The notes below the pieces were generated by a model. That model had not been told where the DNA came from. It was given only the letters and a program-made list of their open reading frames with translations, and searched no databases. From Fidelibacterota bacterium (GTDB taxonomy: Bacteria > Fidelibacterota > Marinisomatia > Marinisomatales > TCS55): a stretch of DNA of 64,000 nt. Below are positions 28,277 through 38,274 of the stretch, piece by piece (position 1 is the stretch's first letter; each line of letters opens with the position of its first letter). Where the stretch lies: assembly GCA_014382015.1 (NCBI GenBank), contig JACNKN010000066.1:91619-155618 (forward strand). Direction: 5' to 3'. The position numbers and the translations under genes are program-made.

Positions 28277-29308
28277 TTAAGTAAATCGTTTCCGCGGGTT
28301 AAATGGAAAAATTTTCCAATAAATCCTTACTTTAAGCCACATACCGTATAATCCCATGGGTTGGAATATAATAAACAAAAACATTATGAGACCAAAAATG
28401 AGTAACTGAATATCACCTGCATTTGTATTTAAAAACGAATGAATCCAATCTTCCATCATGGGAACATATAAATTATCAAGCAATACGATAAATAATGTGC
28501 CCAAAACGGCTCCATAAATTGAACCGGCGCCTCCAACCAACACCATTATAATAAAATAAATGGACAATAACATATCAAAATGATCGGTTGAAATAAAGTG
28601 GTTGGTATGGGCGAATAAAACGCCTGCAAAACCGGCAAATAATCCTGATATAAAAAATGCAAGCATTTTATATTTAGCTAAATTAATACCAGATGCTTCT
28701 GCTGCTTGTTCTGAATCTCGGATAGCCATAAAGGCACGACCAATTTTTGATTTAGCCAATCGCCTTCCCAAAACCACTGCAATGATAACACATGTAAAAA
28801 TCAAATAATAATTATCCCAATCCGATTTAATCGTGTAACCAAACAAAACAGGTGAAGAAACATCCAGACCGCCGGCACCATGAGTCCATTCGCGAAGTGA
28901 AATAATTAGGCGCTTCACGATAAATCCAAAGCCCATGGTTGTTAATCCTAAATACATTCCAGTTATACGAAGTGCCGGGAACCCAATGACGAATCCAAAT
29001 AACCCAGCAATTAAGGGAGAAATAATTAATGACAGGAAGAATGGGATTCCTGCTTGGTCAACCAGAATGGCCGATGTATATGCACCAATTGCTAAAAATG
29101 CAGCATGCCCCAACGAAATTAAGCCCGTATAGCCACTTAACAAATCAAGGCCTACTGTTAGAATGATATAAATCCCGGCCATATTCAAAACAAATAAATA
29201 ATATTTGTAGCTGTAAGTTGCAAATTGAAGAAAAAACGGGAGTAGGAAGACAAACCCAATTAACAGGGGTATCCAATTTAGGTTTTCATCTTCGTAACGA
29301 CCCTTCAT
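28277..29308 (-). CDS. livM: ABC transporter permease, LivM type
   Basis: Start set at ATG 29308, which shares one base with the livH stop (TAATG); this gives 343 residues starting MKGRYEDENLNWIPLL. About nine or ten helices are seen. DLLSGYTGLISLGHAAFLAIGAYTSA is the LivM signature near the second and third helices, and the EAA-like loop is GRAFMAIRDSEQAAEASGIN. It pairs with LivH to form the channel. Confidence 0.9.
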   Translation of the reverse strand: MKGRYEDENLNWIPLLIGFVFLLPFFLQFATYSYKYYLFVLNMAGIYIILTVGLDLLSGYTGLISLGHAAFLAIGAYTSAILVDQAGIPFFLSLIISPLIAGLFGFVIGFPALRITGMYLGLTTMGFGFIVKRLIISLREWTHGAGGLDVSSPVLFGYTIKSDWDNYYLIFTCVIIAVVLGRRLAKSKIGRAFMAIRDSEQAAEASGINLAKYKMLAFFISGLFAGFAGVLFAHTNHFISTDHFDMLLSIYFIIMVLVGGAGSIYGAVLGTLFIVLLDNLYVPMMEDWIHSFLNTNAGDIQLLIFGLIMFLFIIFQPMGLYGMWLKVRIYWKIFPFNPRKRFT

Positions 29309-30237
29309 TATACCTTTTTCACTTTCTCTACACCAAATAGGCCATCGGGTTTTACCATTAGTACTGCAATAAGTACAATCCATACAATAATATCATTAAT
29401 TTCTTTAATCCACTCAAAATGAAAGGATAATGTTCCCATGCTCACAGTTTCTATTATGCCTAGAATGATGCCGCCCACAATGGCGCCACCTATGGATCCA
29501 AACCCACCTAAGACTGCGGCAGGAAATGCTTTTAAACCCAAAAATCCCATAGAAGTATCTAACAAGGACATCCTCGGTGCAAGCAAAATTCCACTTATAG
29601 TTGCTACTATTGCTGAAAAAATCCATACCATTGCATGTACTTTATTTACCGGGATACCCATTAACTGTGCTGCAATTGGATCTTCAGATGTAGCTTGCAT
29701 GGCAATACCCCAGCGTGTTTTATTAAAGAAATAATAAAAAATTATTACGAGAAGTATAGCGCTACCAATGATGAAAATATCCAGCATAGAAATTACAATG
29801 CCGCCTATTTTAATCACATTTTGACCAAAAGGTGAGATTGGCAATAAACTCATGGGACCAGCAATCATTGCAACAATTGCACGCAATATGATGGATAAGC
29901 TAATGGTGGCCATGATAACTGAGAATATAGGCTCATCCTTTAAGGGGCGGTTAATGACAAAATCTAGAATCCAACCAAAAGCTACCGCAAAAATAACACT
30001 ACCAATTAATGCAATAAAAAATATCCAAAGAGATGGCTCACCTGCTGATGATATAAATTGAGTCACGAAGAAAAAATTGACATATGCACCAACCATCATC
30101 AATTCACCTTGAGCAAAGTTTACAACTTCAGTTGCTTTATAAATAAGCGTAAACCCCAAGGCAATGAGAGCGTATATACTTCCAAGTGCAATTCCACTAA
30201 TGGCTTCTTGGCTGATATCCGTAATTATTGAACTCAT
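29308..30237 (-). CDS. livH: ABC transporter permease, LivH type
   Basis: A 309-residue membrane protein. SGIALGSIYALIALGFTLIYKATEVVNFAQGELMMVGAY at the N-terminus is the LivH hallmark. The cytoplasmic loop is WGIAMQATSEDPIAAQLMGI. It is the first transporter gene of the operon, 61 bases downstream of the amidase stop. Order on the minus strand is amidase, livH, livM, binding protein, livG, livF, ligase. Confidence 0.9.
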   Translation of the reverse strand: MSSIITDISQEAISGIALGSIYALIALGFTLIYKATEVVNFAQGELMMVGAYVNFFFVTQFISSAGEPSLWIFFIALIGSVIFAVAFGWILDFVINRPLKDEPIFSVIMATISLSIILRAIVAMIAGPMSLLPISPFGQNVIKIGGIVISMLDIFIIGSAILLVIIFYYFFNKTRWGIAMQATSEDPIAAQLMGIPVNKVHAMVWIFSAIVATISGILLAPRMSLLDTSMGFLGLKAFPAAVLGGFGSIGGAIVGGIILGIIETVSMGTLSFHFEWIKEINDIIVWIVLIAVLMVKPDGLFGVEKVKKV

Positions 30238-30298
30238 TATGTATTATAAATGTACATTTATTTATTTGATTCAAACCTCGATTACTTATATCGACCCA

Positions 30299-31801
30299 TT
30301 AAATATTTGCAATCGAATGGGGTGCCCATTTATCTTTCCACGGTCTGGATTCTTCCAATTGATATGCTAATTGTAATAATTCTGCCTCTGCACCAAATTT
30401 TGCTGAAAAATGGCTCCCTATGGGTAAACCATCTTTTGTCCAGTGTAATGGTACAGACATGGCTGGATTACCGGTTACATTCATTATAGGTGTATATCCA
30501 ACAAGATCTATTGTTCTTTGCAATAATTTATCAAATGGAACTATGGGTGCTTGCATTCCAATTTTGGGCGGAGGCCCAGCGACAGTTGGTGTTAAGTAAA
30601 AATCATATTGTTCATGAAATTGATCCACCACATATCCAACTTCAACCAGGCGGCCGATTGCCTTCTCTAATGCAGTTACACCGCCCTGCTGATGAAACCA
30701 GTCTGCCATTCCCCATGTCCAGGGTTCGAAAGATTCTTTATCCGGTATTTTACCCGTCGTATTGGTAAGCATTGCAATTAAACCGGCTGGAATGCTTCCC
30801 CACACAGTAAGAAAATCTGAAATAAATTGTTCACCATTATAAATTGGTTTGTCTTCCACAAGATCATATCCCAGCGATTCACATAATTTCACAGTTTTAT
30901 CCACCGCCTTGATACATTCTGGGTGAGGAGATTTCCCATGAATTGTATCGGTTGTAAATGCAATCTTTATCCCTTTATTGGTTTTTGGAGTTAATGCTAA
31001 AGGCACGGCATTTTTATTCCCAGGAAATTGAGGATTTAAAATCACATTGAGATAAACAGCACTATCCCGAACCGTTCGACTCACACAATTATCAACGCCA
31101 ATCACCAATGGAAGGGGAGCCCGGCCCGTACTTACTTCTCTCCCTCGACTGATTTTTAATCCAAATAAGCCGCAAGAGGATGCAGGTATTCTAATGGATC
31201 CACCCCCATCACTGGCATGAGCAATCGGTAAAATCCCTGCTGCGACTGCCGCAGCTGACCCACCGCTGGACCCACCGGAACTATGGTTTAAATTCCATGG
31301 GTTGCGTGTGGGGCCAAACAATAACGGTTCAGTGGTGGCAAGTAAGCCAAATTCTGGTGTATTGGTTTTTCCAATAATAATTAAACCGGATGATTTCGTA
31401 CTTTGAATAAATGGTGGATTTGTTTTTCCCATATTATTTTTAAAAAACCTACTCCCACTTGTGAGAGGTGCTCCTTCATATTCAACCAGATCTTTTATTA
31501 AAAAAGGTACGCCTTTAAAAGGTCCATTCGGGACAGCTTGGTTAGATATTTCAAATGCGCGTTCGAAGTCTTTGTAAATTACAGCATTGATTATTGGGTT
31601 GAGCATTTCAATCCGTTTTATGACCGCCTCAACTAATTCTATTGGTAGGACTTCTCCATTTTTAACTAATCCAGCCATACCCAATGCATCATAAGCAATA
31701 AATTCGTCAAAAGCCGGTTTTGCGCATGCCAACTTTGTCAGCATGGACCCGGAAAAGGCTGCTAAAGCTGATGTCTTAATAAAATCTCTTCGATTAATCA
31801 T
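30299..31801 (-). CDS. Amidase-signature family hydrolase with Tat signal
   Basis: A 500-residue protein starting [18 protein letters not shown], a twin-arginine export signal. The amidase-signature triad is visible: Lys103 in PFLIKDL, cis-Ser178 in SSGGSSGGS and Ser202 in [11 protein letters not shown]. It probably hydrolyses an amide in the periplasm. Placed just before the Liv transporter, it may release the carboxylic acid or amino compound that the transporter and the acyl-CoA ligase then handle. Confidence 0.87.
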   Translation of the reverse strand: MINRRDFIKTSALAAFSGSMLTKLACAKPAFDEFIAYDALGMAGLVKNGEVLPIELVEAVIKRIEMLNPIINAVIYKDFERAFEISNQAVPNGPFKGVPFLIKDLVEYEGAPLTSGSRFFKNNMGKTNPPFIQSTKSSGLIIIGKTNTPEFGLLATTEPLLFGPTRNPWNLNHSSGGSSGGSAAAVAAGILPIAHASDGGGSIRIPASSCGLFGLKISRGREVSTGRAPLPLVIGVDNCVSRTVRDSAVYLNVILNPQFPGNKNAVPLALTPKTNKGIKIAFTTDTIHGKSPHPECIKAVDKTVKLCESLGYDLVEDKPIYNGEQFISDFLTVWGSIPAGLIAMLTNTTGKIPDKESFEPWTWGMADWFHQQGGVTALEKAIGRLVEVGYVVDQFHEQYDFYLTPTVAGPPPKIGMQAPIVPFDKLLQRTIDLVGYTPIMNVTGNPAMSVPLHWTKDGLPIGSHFSAKFGAEAELLQLAYQLEESRPWKDKWAPHSIANI

Positions 31802-32006
31802 TGAATGGATTCCTTTTTAAATTGATAAAAATTATTAATCATAAATTAATTCAAGATAATGACCAAGGGCATTAATACGGAGTGAAGGACTCGAGAAATT
31901 CAAATATCGTACACATGGTTAATCCATAGATGAAATCAAATAATATTCAGAGTGAGTAATATACTGATTATAAAAGCTTGGTACTTTTTTGACTTTCCGC
32001 CCCATT
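31802..32006. other. Intergenic region between amidase and DUF5916 genes
   Basis: AT-rich, no convincing ORF. It should hold the amidase promoter and the end of the upstream transcript. I find no stable hairpin with a T-tract and no RNA gene. Confidence 0.35.
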
Positions 32007-34214
32007 CTACTGAAAAGCATCAAATAAATAACTGTATTTCAACACAAACGATTTGGTGCTGGATTCAATGGGAATCCCGTCATAATCCTGAGTTTGGTTA
32101 TAAACCAAGTATAATCCAGTGGCCGCAGATTGCTGCCAAATAAAACGCCAATTCATGGACCATTCATCCGACTGATTATTGTATTGAAGCAGGGATTGAA
32201 TATACATAGAAGGGGAAAATGCATAGGTCAGGCGTGCACGAATAAGATGAGCAACAAATTGTCCATTCATTAATTTTACATCATTATAATTTGACACTAG
32301 TTCAGAAGTAAACCTGTTTCCGAAGCGATATTTAATGGAAGTATTAAAATTCTTTTTTCTGCCACCAAAATATCCCCCAATGCGGCTCATAACGCTTAAA
32401 CTTAAGGTACTAGCCTGATTTGTGGTTACAAATATCTGAACTTCAGAATGATTGTAGGTATCTGCAGAAATAGTAATATCTGATAAATCAAATGCTTCCT
32501 GGACACCCTCTTTCGTAAAATTCATTCCAGTATGAAATTCAAACCCAGAACGAAATTCCCAATGGTTATCAATATGCCAACGTCCCGATTCCTGGAATCC
32601 ATCCAATTTCCAATAGCCATCAAAATTGATATGAGGCCTGATTTCTAACAAACCAAACTTATTTTCTGGACGAAATCTTGTAAATATCCGGCCAGACCAT
32701 TTTTTATAATTCTCCCGTTTTAGGTAACCCATTTCCGGATTAAAGTTTTCGCCTACTTCAGTATAAGATGCGGAAGTTGAAATTTGTTTTGTGTCCCGTA
32801 CAATCTCCATTCTGTAAGCATGGGCATTGTCATTATCCCTCCCTGGTGTATCGGTTAACCCTGCAAATGCAACGATTTTACTTAACTCCCCAATTCCCAT
32901 TTGTGCATCAAAGGCATAGGATTGATTCATGTAGCCATCTTTACCCATATGATCCAGTGCTGTATACATGGCACCGATATGGGTCCGATTCGGCAACTCT
33001 TTTTTCAACCGAAGTACTGAATATTGATTGGCATCTGTAATATCTTTCACTTTATCAGTTCTCATACTCAGCATACCCACTTTCATTCCTGAAAAAGTCC
33101 CTGTAAGTCTTCCCCCGCCAACAATGGGTACTGGGGTCCCGTCTGGACCGACACCGATGCGACGGCTAAAAAACATTTCTATATCCGGACCAAAAAACCC
33201 GCCACCGGTTCCCACGGAGAAAAGGCCTGCATTCTCTAAGAAGAATGCCCGTTTTTCAGGAAAGAATAAACTGAACCGATCAAGGTTGATTTGTTGGTCA
33301 TCCGCTTCCACTTGGGCGAAATCGGTATTATAGGTTAGATCCAGGGACATGGATGACCCCACACTGATCTTCCCATCTAACCCAAAGTTGCGGTCGCTGG
33401 TCTTGGACGATGATTCCCCTTTTATCTCATTATTTTGTCCAAGTATGTAAGGCATTATCTTAATATTCCGAGAAGTGGGAACATTCATTTGGGTAAGAGA
33501 CCCTGCGGATACGAGTCGGTTCATGGTAAATTGCCTTGAAATCGGCGCCCAATGAGCTTCCTCTTTTTTCCTTGCAATGACGCGTTCAAAATTGATCCCC
33601 CATGATTGATCCTTTTCTTCTTTGTATCGCAACGTTTTAAAGGGAATCGCAAATTCAGCACTCCAACCGTAATCACCCCTTTGGGTTTTTACTTCCCAGA
33701 CTGCGTCCCAATTCACATTGAATCCACCGCCGGTACCCATACTAAATCGTCGCATCATACTACCACCTTCACCTCCACCTGTAATCTGAGCGTCATATTC
33801 AATTCCTGCTGGATTCGTACCAAAGAGATACCCTGTTTGAAAATCTTTGAATGTATCAATGATAAATGAAAAACTGTCTGAATTATTGAGTGGCGAATCC
33901 CTTCGGTTATCAGAAATAACTATTTCACTAGGTTTTGAGTCAAAACATACCACTGATACATAAAATGTCTTTTCTGAATATATTACCTTTACCACGGTGT
34001 TTTCGGAAATTGGCTGACCTTCATCAGGCGTCTTTTGGGTGAATGTAGTTACCGCTGTTACATTGGCCCAGGCCGGGTCATTGAGCACATCTCCATCCAT
34101 CACCGGATTGGATGTCGCCTTTAGGGCTGACGTGGTATGTTGACCCAAAGAAATCGCTGGGCATAATAGTCCAAATATTAATATTACTTTCATATACTGT
34201 ACTTTTACTGTCAT
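32007..34214 (-). CDS. DUF5916 outer-membrane protein with CBM9-like domain
   Basis: The 735-residue protein has a signal peptide ending AISLGQ, then ATSNPVMDGDVLNDPAW, the start of a CBM9-like fold (residues about 28-220). The remainder matches DUF5916: DLTYNTDFAQVEADDQQINLDRFSLFFPEKRAFFLEN is the conserved junction, followed by alternating strands and a C-terminal aromatic motif. It is probably a beta-barrel in the outer membrane. Its role is unknown; uptake or binding of a carbohydrate or other organic ligand is the usual guess. It ends the operon that begins with DUF1330. Confidence 0.83.
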   Translation of the reverse strand: MTVKVQYMKVILIFGLLCPAISLGQHTTSALKATSNPVMDGDVLNDPAWANVTAVTTFTQKTPDEGQPISENTVVKVIYSEKTFYVSVVCFDSKPSEIVISDNRRDSPLNNSDSFSFIIDTFKDFQTGYLFGTNPAGIEYDAQITGGGEGGSMMRRFSMGTGGGFNVNWDAVWEVKTQRGDYGWSAEFAIPFKTLRYKEEKDQSWGINFERVIARKKEEAHWAPISRQFTMNRLVSAGSLTQMNVPTSRNIKIMPYILGQNNEIKGESSSKTSDRNFGLDGKISVGSSMSLDLTYNTDFAQVEADDQQINLDRFSLFFPEKRAFFLENAGLFSVGTGGGFFGPDIEMFFSRRIGVGPDGTPVPIVGGGRLTGTFSGMKVGMLSMRTDKVKDITDANQYSVLRLKKELPNRTHIGAMYTALDHMGKDGYMNQSYAFDAQMGIGELSKIVAFAGLTDTPGRDNDNAHAYRMEIVRDTKQISTSASYTEVGENFNPEMGYLKRENYKKWSGRIFTRFRPENKFGLLEIRPHINFDGYWKLDGFQESGRWHIDNHWEFRSGFEFHTGMNFTKEGVQEAFDLSDITISADTYNHSEVQIFVTTNQASTLSLSVMSRIGGYFGGRKKNFNTSIKYRFGNRFTSELVSNYNDVKLMNGQFVAHLIRARLTYAFSPSMYIQSLLQYNNQSDEWSMNWRFIWQQSAATGLYLVYNQTQDYDGIPIESSTKSFVLKYSYLFDAFQ

Positions 34215-34216
34215 TG

Positions 34217-34501
34217 TTAATTGTCTAATATTTTCTCAACTGTTTGAGCCATACGAATACATTGATCTGTCACGCCACCTTGATCATGAGAAGTAAATAA
34301 AACGTCAACTTTACACCAACCCACCTTCAAATCTGGATGATGATTCATTGATTCTGCAATTTCAGCCAGTTTATTCACAAACTGAATTCCGTCCATATAC
34401 GTCTTAAAAGATATTGTTTTAACAATTGTATTCTTAGATAAAGACCATCCATCCATTTGGTTTAAGGCAGATTGTATTTCATCTTGGGAAAGTAATGCCA
34501 T
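34217..34501 (-). CDS. phhB: Pterin-4a-carbinolamine dehydratase
   Basis: A 94-residue protein of normal family size. MNHHPDL (52-58) with His54 and His55, and SHDQGG (71-76) with His72, are the active-site residues. It recycles pterin cofactor, and family members beside molybdopterin enzymes (COG2154 type) may help in Moco metabolism. That fits the molybdopterin oxidoreductase gene just upstream. A run of nine G/C (34517-34525) precedes its Shine-Dalgarno. Confidence 0.9.
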   Translation of the reverse strand: MALLSQDEIQSALNQMDGWSLSKNTIVKTISFKTYMDGIQFVNKLAEIAESMNHHPDLKVGWCKVDVLFTSHDQGGVTDQCIRMAQTVEKILDN

Positions 34502-34516
34502 GAAACTTCCTTATTT

Positions 34517-34525
34517 GGGGGGGGG
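34517..34525 (-). repeat. Nine-base G/C homopolymer
   Basis: An uninterrupted run of nine G (C on the coding strand) lies between the oxidoreductase stop and the dehydratase Shine-Dalgarno. It stands out in an AT-rich genome and could change length by slippage, altering the leader but not a reading frame. Confidence 0.7.
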
Positions 34526-34561
34526 TACCTGAACTAATTTAATATATTCACCATTTACAAA

Positions 34562-36706
34562 TCAAAGGCGTGTTACCTCAACATTTCGAATATGTAAATC
34601 CGCATTCCCGGTTACAGGATCAATCGCAAATTCATCTCCCAATGCATTCAAATTTCCACCCCTGTTTTTCAATGCTGTTTGCTGTTGCGTTCCTTCCGAC
34701 TCATGACCCCAGCCATGGGGAATACTAATCACTCCCGGCATCATTTCTTCTGTCAATTTCGCATCAAGTTCAACTACAAAATTGTTTGATTCAATCTTTA
34801 CTTTTTGTCCGTCATTAATTAATCTTGATTGGCCATCTTTCGGATTCATGAGAACCAAAAATCGATTACTACCCGACATAAGCGATGGACAATTATGCAT
34901 CCAAGAATTATTGCTGCGGAGTTGTCGACGTCCGATTAATGTGAGGCTGCTATTTTGATTAGTCTGATTCAAATTAGAATTCACACGTTTTAAATCCTCA
35001 ATAAAAATGGGTGGTGCCAAATCGATTTTTTTATCCGAAGTAAATAATCGATTTGGAAATCTGGGCTTTAATGGTCCCAAATCAACCCCATTTAACTGTG
35101 TCTTAACTTTGGATAAGGTCAGACCACTCCAATTAAATATAGATTTTAAACTTCCATATTCTCCAAGGCGAATTCCTAAATCCAACAGCCATTCAGGTCC
35201 AAATACCTTGGTTAGATAATGATTCAGTATGGGATATTTATTCCCCTTCTTTTTGGCAATCCTTTGTGTGAGTTCCATAAAAATTTCCCAATCATATTTT
35301 GTACCCCGTTCTTTGGGAAACACAGCCTTAGAATATTTTACAATATTTCGTACTGAAAAAATATTGAACACAATATCAAAATGACCCCCATTTAAATTAA
35401 ATGCCGGAGGAAGAATAATATCAGCATAGCGTGTGGTTTCATTAATATAAAAATCAATTGACACCATAAAATCTAATGCTAAAAACGCTTTCTCTAATTT
35501 TTTCCCACCCGGAACAGACAGGACCGGATTTCCGGCTGAAGTGACCATGGCCCGAATTTTTCCATCACCTGAAACCAACATCTCATCTGCCATGGTTACG
35601 GCTGGATATTCCCCCGCAAATTCCGGAAGGTTTCGTACGCGACTCTGACCTTTATTATAATGACCTCGGGTCGCCCCACTGGCTAATGTATCCAATGCCG
35701 GCGATGTAAACATGGCACCACCAATGGCATCCATATTTCCTGTAATAATATTTAAACCATTTATTAGCCAATGAACTGTGCCACCAAATTTTTGTGTACA
35801 GGCACCCATTCGTCCATAACAAACTGCCGACTTTGCATGGCAAAAGTCTTTTGCCGTCTCTTGAATCTTATTTTTTGGAATGCCCGTTATTTTTGAAATG
35901 GCATCTAAACTAATTTTAGGAATTGCATTTATAAAAATATCCAAATTCTTAATGGTTTTTTCTAAGTGCCCCTCTTTAATCCACCCTTGATTGATTACTT
36001 CCTGAATGAGTCCAATCATAAAATAAACATCGGTACCAGGTTGTATAAACAAATGTTCATCAGCCAGTTTGGCTGTTTCTGTTTTACGAGGGTCAACCAC
36101 GATAAATTGCCCACCCCTGCTTTGAATTGATTTTAAGCGATTTTTCACATCTGGGGCCGTCATTAGACTGCCATTGGATACAAGCGGATTTCCCCCGATT
36201 ATCATCATATAACCTGTGTGATCAATATCGGGGATTGGCACCAATAACTGATGGCCAAACATTTGATAAGCAGCAAATTGATGTGGAATCTGATCAACCG
36301 TGGACGCTGAATAATTATTCCGGGTTCCCAAAGATCGCGTCAATGATGGCGCATAAAGTAACGTCCCAAAATTATGCACTGATGGATTCCCCTGATAAAT
36401 GCCCACTGCATTATTTCCATATTGATCTTGTGTTTCAACCAGTCGAGTGGCCACAGTTTCAAATGCTTCTTCCCACGTAATTTTTTTCCACCCTGAATCG
36501 GTTTTTTTCACGGGAAATTTTAAGCGATCCGGATCTTCATGGAGGTCCCTGTATGCCAACGCTTTTGGACAAATATGACCTCGGCTCAGGGGATCTCTAT
36601 CATCGCCAATAATTGTTTTTATTTGGTTATTTTCAGTCGTGATAACCAACCCGCACATGGCTTCACATAGGTTACAGGTTCGATAATGTGTTTTTAAATT
36701 CTTCAT
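34562..36706 (-). CDS. Molybdopterin oxidoreductase (DMSO reductase superfamily)
   Basis: The 714-residue protein has an N-terminal 4Fe-4S site (Cys11, Cys14, Cys18, Cys46 in RGHICPKA), then the Mo-bisMGD domains: IGGNPLVSNG, FIVVDPRKTETAKLAD and FIQPGTDV are typical. GRMGACTQKFGGTVHW is at the region that carries the metal ligand in relatives. The C-terminal molybdopterin-dinucleotide domain is present. No Tat signal is seen, so it is probably cytoplasmic. Its ATG overlaps the stop of the GMC oxidoreductase gene by 4 bases. Substrate unknown. Confidence 0.87.
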   Translation of the reverse strand: MKNLKTHYRTCNLCEAMCGLVITTENNQIKTIIGDDRDPLSRGHICPKALAYRDLHEDPDRLKFPVKKTDSGWKKITWEEAFETVATRLVETQDQYGNNAVGIYQGNPSVHNFGTLLYAPSLTRSLGTRNNYSASTVDQIPHQFAAYQMFGHQLLVPIPDIDHTGYMMIIGGNPLVSNGSLMTAPDVKNRLKSIQSRGGQFIVVDPRKTETAKLADEHLFIQPGTDVYFMIGLIQEVINQGWIKEGHLEKTIKNLDIFINAIPKISLDAISKITGIPKNKIQETAKDFCHAKSAVCYGRMGACTQKFGGTVHWLINGLNIITGNMDAIGGAMFTSPALDTLASGATRGHYNKGQSRVRNLPEFAGEYPAVTMADEMLVSGDGKIRAMVTSAGNPVLSVPGGKKLEKAFLALDFMVSIDFYINETTRYADIILPPAFNLNGGHFDIVFNIFSVRNIVKYSKAVFPKERGTKYDWEIFMELTQRIAKKKGNKYPILNHYLTKVFGPEWLLDLGIRLGEYGSLKSIFNWSGLTLSKVKTQLNGVDLGPLKPRFPNRLFTSDKKIDLAPPIFIEDLKRVNSNLNQTNQNSSLTLIGRRQLRSNNSWMHNCPSLMSGSNRFLVLMNPKDGQSRLINDGQKVKIESNNFVVELDAKLTEEMMPGVISIPHGWGHESEGTQQQTALKNRGGNLNALGDEFAIDPVTGNADLHIRNVEVTRL

Positions 36707-38274
36707 ATCTTGGGTTGGATTTTACTCATAGCACGTTCTGTGAGGGCTGTAATAGTTAAGGAGGGGTTAACACCGGGGTTTGCAGATATCATAGCTCCGT
36801 CACACACCATCATATTCTTATACCCAAATATATGGTTATCTTTATCAATCACACCTTCTGATGAATCTTTTCCCATACATGCACCACCGAGAATATGTGC
36901 TGTAGACGGAATACCAAACAACGATTCATTCCAAAGTGCAGTCGCTTTTCCATTGATAAGTTTGGCATAATGATCAGCGACCTGTTTTGCTTGTGGAATA
37001 AATGCCGTGGGTGCGTCACCTTTTCCTAAGCCGGATTTTAACCCAATGTTTAATAATCCTTCTGAAAAATTCAAAGTGCTGTCAATAGTTTGCATGAATA
37101 ATAAAACTTGAGTCCGTTTCGCCCAGTCATCCACAAACATTATTTTCAAATTATTTATCGGATGCCTGATTAAATCATAGACAAGTTTTGTAAAGCGGGA
37201 AAGTATATTATTTCCCTCAATTCTGGGCAATACCAGCAATCGCCAGAATCCGGAACCTTCACTATATCTCACAGGCTCTACGTGGGTATTTTCATCCGTA
37301 TTTAAAATGGAACCAATAGCAATTCCATCAGAAAATACTGATTTGCGATCCATAGAAGTGATAGGCATTAATGCTTCTGAATTGGTGCGAACCATACTGC
37401 CTAATTTATCCGACAAGCTTGGAAGTGAAGATCTTTTTAATTTTAGCAATAATTTTACTGATCCCAATACACCGCCAGCGAAAATAACACCTTTTGTTTT
37501 GAAGGATCCTTTTTTCTTAAAAAACTTCGATGTAGAATTTTCCCAAAATACTTGATACCCATCTTCCCCATCATTTTTGTTGATCGGACTCACATCCACC
37601 ACCAATGATTCTGCCTGAACCTTTGCACCCTTTTTCTGTGCTAAATACAGATAATTCTTATCCAATGTATTTTTTGCCTTATACCGACATCCTACCATAC
37701 ATCCACCGCAAAAAGTACAGCCGGATCGTTCAGGTCCATCGCCGTCAAAATAGGGATCTTGTGAAGGTTCACCCGGTTTCCCAAAATAGATTGACACATT
37801 TGTTTTGTGAAAATGGTCAGATCGACCTATATCATCTGCCATCTGTTTTAATGCCAAATCTCCAACCTCCAATCGAGGACTGGGGGCTGCACCGAGCATT
37901 CGAAGTGCCAGAGGATAGTAATCTTTTAGTTCGGCTTCCCAATCAGCCAGATGTGACCAACTGTCCGAAGTATAGAATTTTTCTTTGGGTACAGGCAAGG
38001 TATTGGCATAAACCAGTGAACCACCGCCGACCCCAACACCTGATAAAATATAAACATGTCGAAGCATGGTAATTCTCATAATACCATAAAATTTGAATAA
38101 AGGAGCCCAAAGCCACTTCTTTAAATTCCATATTGTTTTGGGGAAGTCTTCTTTTTTCCACCACTTCCCTTTTTCTATTACCAATACATTATACCCCTTT
38201 TCCGATAATCGCAGGGCCGATACAGATCCGCCAAAACCAGATCCAATGATGATATAGTCGTAATCATAATTCAT
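36703..38274 (-). CDS. GMC-family FAD oxidoreductase, cholesterol-oxidase-like
   Basis: The 523-residue enzyme starts with an FAD site YIIIGSGFGGSVSALRLSEKG and continues GVGVGGGSLVYANTL, as in cholesterol oxidases. FCGGCMVGCRYKAKNTLD is a cysteine-rich segment of this subfamily. C-terminal motifs are TAHILGGACMG and NPGVNPSLTITALTERAM. It oxidises an alcohol, perhaps a sterol or long-chain alcohol. Four-base ATGA overlaps on both sides tie it to the alkylsulfatase-like and molybdopterin genes, hinting that the alcohol released by the sulfatase is its substrate. Confidence 0.86.
   Translation of the reverse strand: MNYDYDYIIIGSGFGGSVSALRLSEKGYNVLVIEKGKWWKKEDFPKTIWNLKKWLWAPLFKFYGIMRITMLRHVYILSGVGVGGGSLVYANTLPVPKEKFYTSDSWSHLADWEAELKDYYPLALRMLGAAPSPRLEVGDLALKQMADDIGRSDHFHKTNVSIYFGKPGEPSQDPYFDGDGPERSGCTFCGGCMVGCRYKAKNTLDKNYLYLAQKKGAKVQAESLVVDVSPINKNDGEDGYQVFWENSTSKFFKKKGSFKTKGVIFAGGVLGSVKLLLKLKRSSLPSLSDKLGSMVRTNSEALMPITSMDRKSVFSDGIAIGSILNTDENTHVEPVRYSEGSGFWRLLVLPRIEGNNILSRFTKLVYDLIRHPINNLKIMFVDDWAKRTQVLLFMQTIDSTLNFSEGLLNIGLKSGLGKGDAPTAFIPQAKQVADHYAKLINGKATALWNESLFGIPSTAHILGGACMGKDSSEGVIDKDNHIFGYKNMMVCDGAMISANPGVNPSLTITALTERAMSKIQPKI

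Noticed and set aside
28277..29383. LivM start at 29383 with a Cys-rich N-terminus
   Set aside because: That stretch overlaps livH in another frame; ATG 29308 follows the livH stop as TAATG.
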